A stretch of 14,531 nt of DNA, from NCBI GenBank assembly GCA_934130975.1, contig CAKOYU010000024.1, positions 1-14,531 on the forward strand, written 5' to 3'. Below are positions 1-5,706 of the stretch, piece by piece. The stretch is from an uncultured Clostridia bacterium (lineage in GTDB: Bacteria; Bacillota; Clostridia; TANB77; CAG-508). The position numbers and the translations under genes are program-made. Under the pieces are notes generated by a model that made no database searches, had not been told where the DNA came from, and was given only the letters and a program-made list of their open reading frames with translations. How positions within the stretch are numbered: the first letter of the stretch is position 1; each line of letters begins with the position of its first letter.

Positions 1-77
1 AAAAGAAGAAAGAAGAAAAAGGGCAATTGATGCATTAACAAAAGTAGGATTAGGTGACCAAATACACAAAAAACCAA
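1..77. repeat. 77-bp exact duplicate of an internal ABC transporter segment at the window edge
   Basis: Bases 1-77 are identical to bases 1781-1857, which lie inside the ATPase domain of the ABC transporter gene. Identity stops at base 78 (T here, A at 1858). The copy carries no start or stop of its own and lies in the wrong frame to continue into the thrS codons that begin at 78. An exact match of 77 bases placed at the very edge is what a de Bruijn graph assembler run with k=77 produces when two paths share one k-mer, so an assembly junction is the favoured reading. A real 77-bp duplication inserted into thrS is the alternative. Confidence 0.9.
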
Positions 78-275
78 TCTAATGAAAAAATTGGATACAA
101 AATCAGAAAAGCTCAACTTGAAAAGGTTCCATATATGCTAGTTCTTGGAGCAAAAGAACAAGAAGGAAATCTTGTTGCAGTTCGTTCTAGAAAAGATGGA
201 GATATTGGAACAATGAAGGTGGATGAATTTGTTGCAAAAGTTCAAGAAGAAATTGATAATAAAGTTATAGGATAA
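78..275 (+). CDS. thrS: Threonyl-tRNA synthetase, C-terminal end only (partial)
   Basis: The 65 codons from base 78 to the TAA at 273-275 match the end of threonyl-tRNA synthetase, the cytoplasmic enzyme that charges tRNA-Thr. The recognisable stretch starts NEKIGYKIRKAQ, continues YMLVLGAKE and VAVRSRKDGD, then TMKVDEF, and ends in a helix. This is the family's C-terminal anticodon-binding (HGTP_anticodon) domain, which normally closes the protein, so the 3' end is intact. Everything upstream (editing and catalytic domains, start codon) is missing because the sequence switches to the duplicated ABC segment at base 78. A GTG at 54 opens the same frame, but the codons it adds come from that foreign segment read out of frame and are not thrS. 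A hairpin terminator follows directly. Confidence 0.88.
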   Translation, partial: SNEKIGYKIRKAQLEKVPYMLVLGAKEQEGNLVAVRSRKDGDIGTMKVDEFVAKVQEEIDNKVIG

Positions 276-281
276 CAGAAA

Positions 282-310
282 AGCCCGCAAGTAAATAATA
301 CTTGCGGGTT
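282..310. terminator. Bidirectional hairpin terminator between thrS and the convergent gene
   Basis: CCCGCAAGTA (284-293) pairs perfectly with TACTTGCGGG (299-308) around a 5-base AATAA loop, and a G-U and an A-U pair extend the stem outward. On the minus strand the stem is followed by CTTTTC, a usable U-tract. On the plus strand it is followed by the weaker TTAATAGATT. It sits between the thrS stop (275) and the stop of the minus-strand gene (322), so it probably serves both transcripts. Confidence 0.8.
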
Positions 311-321
311 AATAGATTAGA

Positions 322-1245
322 CTATTTAAGATCGATCCAATTACGGAGAAATTCATTAGAAGCATCAAAATTAATTTTTGCAATAGCTTCGCTTGAGTTT
401 AATATGGACTCATTTTTAACTTTCTGTATGTACTGTAACATTTTAGAAAGAGTAATATTTAATGAGTTTTCGAGATCAGATGTGTCACAATTTGCTGCAG
501 AGAGTTTTGAAAATTCAACCAGCAAATCATAAAGTTCGGGTATTCCTGTTTCAAAAAGAGAAGAAACTCTTGGATAAGCAGAAGTATTATATTTCATCAT
601 TTTATAGAGTTCTTTTAATTCTTTGAAACACTCTTTTACTAGTTTGTGGCAAGATTTAAAGTCATTTGATCTATATAAATCTTTTATTTTATAAATTGTA
701 TACCCTGCATTTAGAATTTTTTCAGAGTACAAGTACTCAGATGCTAATTCTGGTGCTGATACTTTTGAAAAGTTTTGCGCAATTATTGTTTGGTTTTCAT
801 TATTAACCATTTTCTTTAATTTACGAGCATCTATAGAATTGTTGATGCTAGGGGCAATATCAGAGACTACATTATGTATTATTTTGTGCGCAACATATAA
901 TGCTAATGTACACAAAAGTATTGGTATGTAAATAGAAACATCAGTGAAAGATATTATTAATTTAAATATAAGAATCAATATCAATCCAATACTGATATAA
1001 GCAATACTTGATACAGTAATAGCACAAGTACTTATACAATTCGCAAATGGTGTATAATTTGAACATTCGCTAAAATAGTACAAACATTCTGAGCGAAATC
1101 GACAATCTTTACAGAAATGTCTTTCTTGTGAAGGGATGTCGTGGAATTCTTGCTCATCTACTTCAATATCAAAAGTTCTTCTTTCAGAATAACTATCAAA
1201 GTTGTCCCGAATAGATTTTACAGATAAATTATACTTTTTAAACAT
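322..1245 (-). CDS. Unknown Cys-rich two-helix membrane protein, XpaC-like C-terminal half
   Basis: This 307-residue protein is not firmly recognised. Its soluble N-terminus carries a cysteine cluster at C45, C48, C54 and C61 (C-x2-C-x5-C-x6-C), with H43 beside it and C70 and C74 just before the membrane. That spacing could bind zinc or an iron-sulphur cluster, but no family was identified. Two hydrophobic helices follow at about 76-98 and 104-121 with a very short connection, giving a hairpin with both long ends probably cytoplasmic. The remaining ~185 residues are helical. Their order (long helices, a hydrophobic FETGIPELYDLLVEF segment, a last acidic helix) loosely resembles the XpaC / 5-bromo-4-chloroindolyl phosphate hydrolysis family. 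That is inferred from pattern memory only. The start at 1245 is fixed by TAAGGAGG at 1260-1253, 7 bases upstream. The gene is monocistronic, convergent with thrS and divergent from the ABC transporter. Confidence 0.85.
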   Translation of the reverse strand: MFKKYNLSVKSIRDNFDSYSERRTFDIEVDEQEFHDIPSQERHFCKDCRFRSECLYYFSECSNYTPFANCISTCAITVSSIAYISIGLILILIFKLIISFTDVSIYIPILLCTLALYVAHKIIHNVVSDIAPSINNSIDARKLKKMVNNENQTIIAQNFSKVSAPELASEYLYSEKILNAGYTIYKIKDLYRSNDFKSCHKLVKECFKELKELYKMMKYNTSAYPRVSSLFETGIPELYDLLVEFSKLSAANCDTSDLENSLNITLSKMLQYIQKVKNESILNSSEAIAKINFDASNEFLRNWIDLK

Positions 1246-1299
1246 ATTAATTCCTCCTTATGTTCTAATCTATTTATTTTTCAAAGTACGTATATATAT

Positions 1300-1328
1300 A
1301 GTTTAACACAAAATAGAAAAATTTGCAA
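1300..1328 (-). promoter_or_regulatory. SigA-type promoter for the Cys-rich membrane protein gene
   Basis: Read on the minus strand, TTGCAA (1328-1323) is followed after exactly 17 bases by TAAACT (1305-1300). TG stands one base before the -10 box, making it an extended -10. It lies 55 bases upstream of the start codon. The match is good but not perfect, so this is a prediction. Confidence 0.5.
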
Positions 1329-1377
1329 TAGTTTAGAATAAAGCAGGCATTAGTAACGAATAAAATTTTTTCTATTT

Positions 1378-1394
1378 TTCACATAAAAGTCACA
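1378..1394 (+). promoter_or_regulatory. Direct TCACA repeat upstream of the ABC transporter gene
   Basis: TCACA occurs at 1379-1383 and again at 1390-1394, an 11-bp period, so the two copies face the same side of the helix. Spaced direct repeats like this are typical operators of OmpR-family response regulators, which often control peptide-exporting ABC transporters in Firmicutes. No convincing -35/-10 pair was found for this gene. TAAAAT at 1404-1409 is a possible -10 box. No regulator gene is present in the window, so the role is speculative. Confidence 0.2.
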
Positions 1395-1439
1395 AATACA
1401 TAGTAAAATAATAATATTTGAAGAGAAAGGAAAGTGAAG

Positions 1440-4049
1440 ATGTTACAATTAAAAGGAATAACCAAAAACTATTTATCAGGAGATAATGAAGTAAAAGCTC
1501 TAAAAGGAATAGACCTAGAATTTAGAGAAAGTGAATTTGTTTCAATACTAGGGCAAAGTGGATGTGGAAAAACCACAATGCTAAATATCATAGGAGGCTT
1601 GGACAGATACACATCAGGAGACTTAGTGATTAACGGAAAATCAACAAAACAATTTAAAGACAAAGATTGGGATACATACAGAAATCATTCAGTAGGATTT
1701 GTATTCCAAAGTTATAATCTAATACCACATCAAACAGTACTAGCAAATGTTGAATTAGCGCTTACAATATCAGGAGTAGGAAAAGAAGAAAGAAGAAAAA
1801 GGGCAATTGATGCATTAACAAAAGTAGGATTAGGTGACCAAATACACAAAAAACCAAATCAAATGTCAGGTGGACAAATGCAAAGAGTTGCAATAGCAAG
1901 AGCATTAGTAAATGACCCAGACATTTTGCTTGCTGATGAACCAACAGGAGCATTAGATTCAAAAACGAGTGAACAAGTAATGGAAATATTAAAAAATATT
2001 TCAAAAGACAGACTAATAATAATGGTAACACATAATCCAGAATTAGCAGAAAAATATTCGTCAAGAATAATAAAATTATTAGATGGAAGAGTTACAGATG
2101 ATTCGAATCCATATACTGCAACAAAGAAAGACTTAGATAGAGCAAGAACTAAAAAACAAAAATCAGGAAAAGCATCAATGAAATTTGCAACAGCAGTACA
2201 TTTAAGCTTAAACAACTTGATGACTAAAAAAGGAAGAACATTCTTAACATCATTTGCAGGATCAATAGGAATAATAGGAATAGCCCTAATACTTTCATTA
2301 TCAAATGGAATGCAATCATATATTAATAAAGTAGAAGAAGATACATTATCATCATATCCGATAACAGTTGAAGAATCATCAATTGATATGACAAGTATGA
2401 TGGAAGCAATGATGGGAAAAGATAATGAAGAAGAACATGAAAATGATAAAATCTATTCAAGAGCAATAATGGGAGATATGTTAGAAACTTTATCAAGTAA
2501 AGTTCAAACTAATAATTTAAAAGAATTTAAGAACTTTCTAGAAAATGGTGATAGTGATATTAAAAATTATCTAAATGCAATTCAATATGGATATAATTTA
2601 GATTTAAATATTTACAAAGAAGAGGAAGATGGAAGTGCATATAAAGTAAATCCAAGTTCAGTATTAGAAAAAATAGGATTTGGAGATATGGTAAAAGCAC
2701 AAGAACAATCAAGCTCGATAATGTCATCAAGTAGTGCAATGATGGCAGGAACTGACGTGTGGACAGAAATGCTTGATAACAAAGATTTGATAAATTCACA
2801 ATATGATATATTAGCAGGAAGAATGCCAGAAAAATATAATGAAGTTGTATTAATAGCAGATAAAAATAACGAAGTAAGTGATTATACCTTATATTCATTA
2901 GGAATAAAAGATGTTTCAGAACTTGGAAATGCAATGGAAAAATTGAAAAATGGCGAAGAAATAAAAACAAATGATGATAAAAATAGTTATTCATATGATG
3001 AACTTTTAAATTACAAATTTAAAGTTTTATTAAATACAGATTACTATAAAAAAGTCGGAAATGTTTGGCAAGACATGACAAATGATGAAGACTATATGAA
3101 ACAAATAGTAGACAAGGCAGAAGAAATTCAAATTGTAGGAATTATCAAACCAAATGAAAATACAGTAGCATCATCTTCAGCAGGATTAATTGGATATAAC
3201 AAAGAATTAAAAGAATATGTTATAAATAAAGTAAATGATGCAGAAATAGTAAAAGAGCAAAAAGCTAATCCAGAGATAAACGTATTTACAGGAATTAAAT
3301 TCCCAGAAGACTCAAATGGAACATTTGATTATACACAATTATCAGATGAGCAAAAAGCTTATATGGCAACACTTTCAGAAGCAGAGCTTGCCCAATTAAT
3401 GCAAACATATTCAAATAATGCTTCAGCAACTTATGACAACAATTTGAGCCAACTAGGTGTAGAGGATTTAGATAATCCTTCAACAATAAATTTATACCCT
3501 AAGGATTTTGACTCAAAAGATAAGATTGCAGACATTATAACAGATTACAATAATAAACAAACAGAACAAGGCAAAGATGAAAATGTTATCAATTACACAG
3601 ATTTGGTAGGAATTATGATGAGTTCAGTATCAACAATAATTAATGTAATTAGCTATGTATTAATTGCATTTGTTGGAATTTCTTTAGTAGTTTCATCAAT
3701 AATGATAGGAATTATAACATATATATCAGTACTTGAAAGAACCAAAGAGATTGGTATTTTACGTAGTATAGGAGCCTCTAAGAAAGACGTTTCTAGAGTA
3801 TTTAATGCAGAAACATTACTTGTTGGTTTAGTTGCTGGATTGATTGGTATAGGGGTAACTTTATTGATAGATATTCCAATCAATATTGTGATTGAACATC
3901 TAGTTAGTATTTCTGGTATTGCTAAGCTTCCGGTGGCTGGAGGAATTATTTTAGTTGCTATTAGTGTTGGATTAACTATGCTTGCAGGTTTAATACCAGC
4001 TAAGTTTGCTGCTAAACGTGATCCAGTTGAAGCTTTGAGAACTGAATAA
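1440..4049 (+). CDS. MacB-type ABC transporter, ATPase fused to FtsX-like permease
   Basis: This 869-residue inner-membrane protein uses ATP to drive a mechanotransmission-type exporter, probably for peptides, antibiotics or lipoprotein-like substrates; the substrate is unknown. Numbering from the ATG: ATPase domain at about 1-225 with Walker A GQSGCGKT (38-45), Q-loop FQSYN (Q90), signature MSGGQ (142-146), Walker B ILLADEP (162-168) and switch histidine H198. TM1 lies at about 268-288, an extracytoplasmic region of roughly 430 residues follows, and TM2-TM4 lie at about 736-763, 792-813 and 833-855. The cytoplasmic loop ERTKEIGILRSIGAS typical of MacB/FtsX permeases sits after TM2. MacB itself has a much smaller periplasmic part. 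A GTG at 1434 is in frame, but the AGGA at 1428-1431 is 8 bases from the ATG at 1440 and only 2 from the GTG, so the ATG is preferred. The last ~130 codons switch from A-ending to T-ending codons. It is probably monocistronic, with a terminator 31 bases downstream. Confidence 0.95.
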   Translation: MLQLKGITKNYLSGDNEVKALKGIDLEFRESEFVSILGQSGCGKTTMLNIIGGLDRYTSGDLVINGKSTKQFKDKDWDTYRNHSVGFVFQSYNLIPHQTVLANVELALTISGVGKEERRKRAIDALTKVGLGDQIHKKPNQMSGGQMQRVAIARALVNDPDILLADEPTGALDSKTSEQVMEILKNISKDRLIIMVTHNPELAEKYSSRIIKLLDGRVTDDSNPYTATKKDLDRARTKKQKSGKASMKFATAVHLSLNNLMTKKGRTFLTSFAGSIGIIGIALILSLSNGMQSYINKVEEDTLSSYPITVEESSIDMTSMMEAMMGKDNEEEHENDKIYSRAIMGDMLETLSSKVQTNNLKEFKNFLENGDSDIKNYLNAIQYGYNLDLNIYKEEEDGSAYKVNPSSVLEKIGFGDMVKAQEQSSSIMSSSSAMMAGTDVWTEMLDNKDLINSQYDILAGRMPEKYNEVVLIADKNNEVSDYTLYSLGIKDVSELGNAMEKLKNGEEIKTNDDKNSYSYDELLNYKFKVLLNTDYYKKVGNVWQDMTNDEDYMKQIVDKAEEIQIVGIIKPNENTVASSSAGLIGYNKELKEYVINKVNDAEIVKEQKANPEINVFTGIKFPEDSNGTFDYTQLSDEQKAYMATLSEAELAQLMQTYSNNASATYDNNLSQLGVEDLDNPSTINLYPKDFDSKDKIADIITDYNNKQTEQGKDENVINYTDLVGIMMSSVSTIINVISYVLIAFVGISLVVSSIMIGIITYISVLERTKEIGILRSIGASKKDVSRVFNAETLLVGLVAGLIGIGVTLLIDIPINIVIEHLVSISGIAKLPVAGGIILVAISVGLTMLAGLIPAKFAAKRDPVEALRTE

Positions 4050-4080
4050 GTGCGCATTATGGACCGGTTCTGTTTTGCGC

Positions 4081-4121
4081 AAAGGATATATTTCTAAGGT
4101 TTAAGGGATATATCCTTTTTT
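4081..4121 (+). terminator. Terminator of the ABC transporter gene
   Basis: AAAGGATATAT (4081-4091) pairs with ATATATCCTTT (4108-4118) around a 16-base loop, and the run of T at 4116-4121 follows. A second pair of TGCGCA palindromes (4051-4056 and 4076-4081) could form a separate 6-bp stem just upstream; its last base overlaps the first base of the terminator stem. Confidence 0.8.
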
Positions 4122-4207
4122 ACATCTCCAATTTTTGTGAAAACATTGATGAAACATCTCCAAAAAATGTGAAAAAAGCAAAAAAACATCTCCATAAAAT
4201 GTGAAAA
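4122..4207. repeat. Three direct repeats with an exact 32-bp period
   Basis: A 22-base unit of the form ACATCTCCA, five or six A/T bases, then TGTGAAAA occurs at 4122-4143, 4154-4175 and 4186-4207. Start-to-start distance is 32 bp both times, about three helical turns, with unrelated 10-base spacers. Within each unit ACA(T) and (A)TGT form a short inverted pair. The last unit ends 3 bases before the -35 box of the next gene. This placement suggests operator sites or an upstream promoter element for the DUF4143 ATPase gene. A CRISPR array is excluded by the 10-base spacers and the absence of cas genes. Confidence 0.9.
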
Positions 4208-4210
4208 AAC

Positions 4211-4239
4211 TTGATATTTTATAAAAAAGGGAATATAAT
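4211..4239 (+). promoter_or_regulatory. Near-consensus SigA promoter for the DUF4143 ATPase gene
   Basis: TTGATA (4211-4216), a 17-base spacer and a perfect TATAAT (4234-4239) form one of the best promoters in the window. Transcription should begin near 4246, leaving a leader of about 30 bases with the AAGGAGG ribosome binding site at 4264-4270. The three 32-bp-spaced repeats lie immediately upstream. Confidence 0.75.
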
Positions 4240-4276
4240 AAAAATAGAAATGTTATATTATAGAAGGAGGAGTGCT

Positions 4277-5578
4277 ATGAAAAGAAAAATTTATAAGGAG
4301 TTGTTAAATTGGAAAGATAACTCAATAAATATACCATTAATGATTATTGGTGCTCGACAGATTGGGAAAACATATATTATAAAAGAATTTTGCCAAAACG
4401 AATTTGAAAATTATGTATATATAAATTTATTGGATAATCCTCAAATTGTTGAGCTTTTTGAACAGGCAATTCCAACTGAAGAGAAATTTACAAAGTTGAA
4501 ATTAATATTGAATACTGATATAGATTTAGAAAAAACGATAATATTTTTTGATGAAATTCAATTAAGTGAAAAATTAATTAGTAATTTAAAATACTTTTGC
4601 GAATCTGATAAGCCTTTCAAAATAATATGTGCTGGAAGTTTACTTGGAGTAAAAATAAATAGATTCCATTCATCATTTCCTGTGGGGAAAGTAAAAATGG
4701 AATATATGTATCCGATGGATTTTGAAGAGTTTTTGATGGCAACATCAAGTCAAGGATTAATTGATGAGGTATATAATTGTTATAAAAATAATATGCCAAT
4801 GCTTGAAGGATTACATGAAAAATTATTAAATTTGTATAGATTATATTTATGTGTAGGAGGAATGCCACAAGCAGTGCAGAATATTGTGGATGTAAAGCAA
4901 AATATTTTTGATTTTGATAAAGATATCATAAGAAATATAATAGACTCATATTTGAATGACATGAATCAATATATATTGAATAATACAGAAAAATCTAAAA
5001 TAGAAGCTATATATAAATCTATACCGAATCAATTAGGAAATGTTAGCAATAAGTTTCAGTATACAAAAATTAATACAAATGCAAGAAGTAGAGATTATGA
5101 ATCTGCATTACAATGGCTTATTTCAAGTACAATGATATATAAATGTGACTTGCTAAAAACAATTCAAATTCCTCCGAAAGCTTATGCAGATGAAGAATAT
5201 TTTAAATTATATATAAGTGATGTTGGATTATTATCTTCATTACTTGAAATTCAATATAATGATATTCTTTTAGATAATAATTTTTTATATAAAGGAAATA
5301 TTGCCGAAAACTATGTGGCTTCTCAACTTGTAAGAAATGGTATCAGTTTGTATTATTGGAAGTCTAATAGTGATGCAGAAATAGATTTTATTTTATACAA
5401 TCAAGATGGTTTGATTCCAATAGAAGTAAAAGCATCTGATAATATTACATCTAAGAGTTTGAATAGTTATGTAAAGAAATATAATCCTAAATATTCAATT
5501 AGAGTTTCTAGTAAAAACTTTGGATTTGAGAATAATATAAAGTCAGTTCCATTATATGCTACTTTTTTAATAAAATAA
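4277..5578 (+). CDS. AAA ATPase of the AAA_14/DUF4143 family with nuclease-like C-terminus
   Basis: This 433-residue cytoplasmic protein has the full layout of the AAA_14 plus DUF4143 family, whose biological role is not established. The ATPase part has Walker A GARQIGKT (25-32), Walker B IIFFDEIQ (88-95, acidic pair D92-E93) and a sensor-like IICAGS (116-121), followed by the family's MEYMYPMDFEEFL segment (141-153) and LCVGGMPQAV (191-200). The C-terminal DUF4143 half ends in what looks like a PD-(D/E)XK nuclease-type core: E344 in NIAENYVASQL, D370 in AEIDFIL, and E383/K385 in PIEVKAS. Whether it cuts nucleic acid is inference. The start at 4277 follows AAGGAGG at 4264-4270 by 6 bases; a TTG at 4211 in the same frame lies inside the -35 box and is not a start. 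The gene stands alone between its own promoter and terminator. Genomes often carry many paralogues of this family. Confidence 0.92.
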   Translation: MKRKIYKELLNWKDNSINIPLMIIGARQIGKTYIIKEFCQNEFENYVYINLLDNPQIVELFEQAIPTEEKFTKLKLILNTDIDLEKTIIFFDEIQLSEKLISNLKYFCESDKPFKIICAGSLLGVKINRFHSSFPVGKVKMEYMYPMDFEEFLMATSSQGLIDEVYNCYKNNMPMLEGLHEKLLNLYRLYLCVGGMPQAVQNIVDVKQNIFDFDKDIIRNIIDSYLNDMNQYILNNTEKSKIEAIYKSIPNQLGNVSNKFQYTKINTNARSRDYESALQWLISSTMIYKCDLLKTIQIPPKAYADEEYFKLYISDVGLLSSLLEIQYNDILLDNNFLYKGNIAENYVASQLVRNGISLYYWKSNSDAEIDFILYNQDGLIPIEVKASDNITSKSLNSYVKKYNPKYSIRVSSKNFGFENNIKSVPLYATFLIK

Positions 5579-5625
5579 AAAAATCTTTTTCACTTAGAGC
5601 CAATTAGACTTTAAGAATTCACCAT

Positions 5626-5654
5626 AAAAGTTGTTGCAATTGCAACAACTTTTT
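5626..5654 (+). terminator. Perfect 28-bp palindrome, terminator after the DUF4143 gene
   Basis: Bases 5626-5653 are a perfect inverted repeat (AAAAGTTGTTGCAA and its complement). In RNA it would fold with a tight AATT loop and run into TTTTT at 5650-5654. Its place between the DUF4143 stop and nrdD supports a terminator. It also covers the region where a -35 box for nrdD would fall, so a double role as operator cannot be excluded. Confidence 0.7.
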
Positions 5655-5667
5655 ATTTATTTAGAGA

Positions 5668-5673
5668 TATAAT
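5668..5673 (+). promoter_or_regulatory. Candidate -10 box for nrdDG
   Basis: A perfect TATAAT lies 33 bases before the GTG start of nrdD. No good -35 box stands at 16-18 bases; that position is occupied by the terminator palindrome, and TTGCAA at 5640-5645 is 22 bases away. If used, the mRNA would start near 5680, after the upstream in-frame ATG at 5674. No NrdR box was recognised. Confidence 0.35.
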
Positions 5674-5706
5674 ATGGCTATCAAAAATAAAGGGAGGAAA
5701 ACAAAA

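Noticed and set aside
54..77. GTG at 54 as a start for the thrS-like frame
   Set aside because: These codons belong to the duplicated ABC segment read in another frame; they do not match threonyl-tRNA synthetase and no ribosome binding site is present.
302..532. Plus-strand 76-residue reading frame starting with ATT or similar
   Set aside because: It lies antisense to the C-terminal end of the well-supported minus-strand gene, begins within the terminator stem and has no ribosome binding site.
1434..1439. GTG start for the ABC transporter
   Set aside because: It lies only 2 bases from the Shine-Dalgarno AGGA, whereas the ATG at 1440 has the proper 8-base spacing.
2560..2994. 144-residue minus-strand reading frame within the ABC gene
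   Set aside because: Antisense shadow of the extracytoplasmic domain, without ribosome binding site or recognisable domain.
4122..4207. CRISPR-like array
   Set aside because: Spacers are only 10 bases, units are 22 bases, there are three copies and no cas gene; the position before a promoter fits a regulatory element better.
4211..4276. TTG start extending the DUF4143 ATPase by 22 residues
   Set aside because: The TTG is part of the -35 box and the extension would span the promoter; the ATG at 4277 has an excellent AAGGAGG.
5580..5706. NrdR operator before nrdD
   Set aside because: No pair of sequences close to the NrdR box (ACACWATATWTWGTGT-like) was found on either strand.
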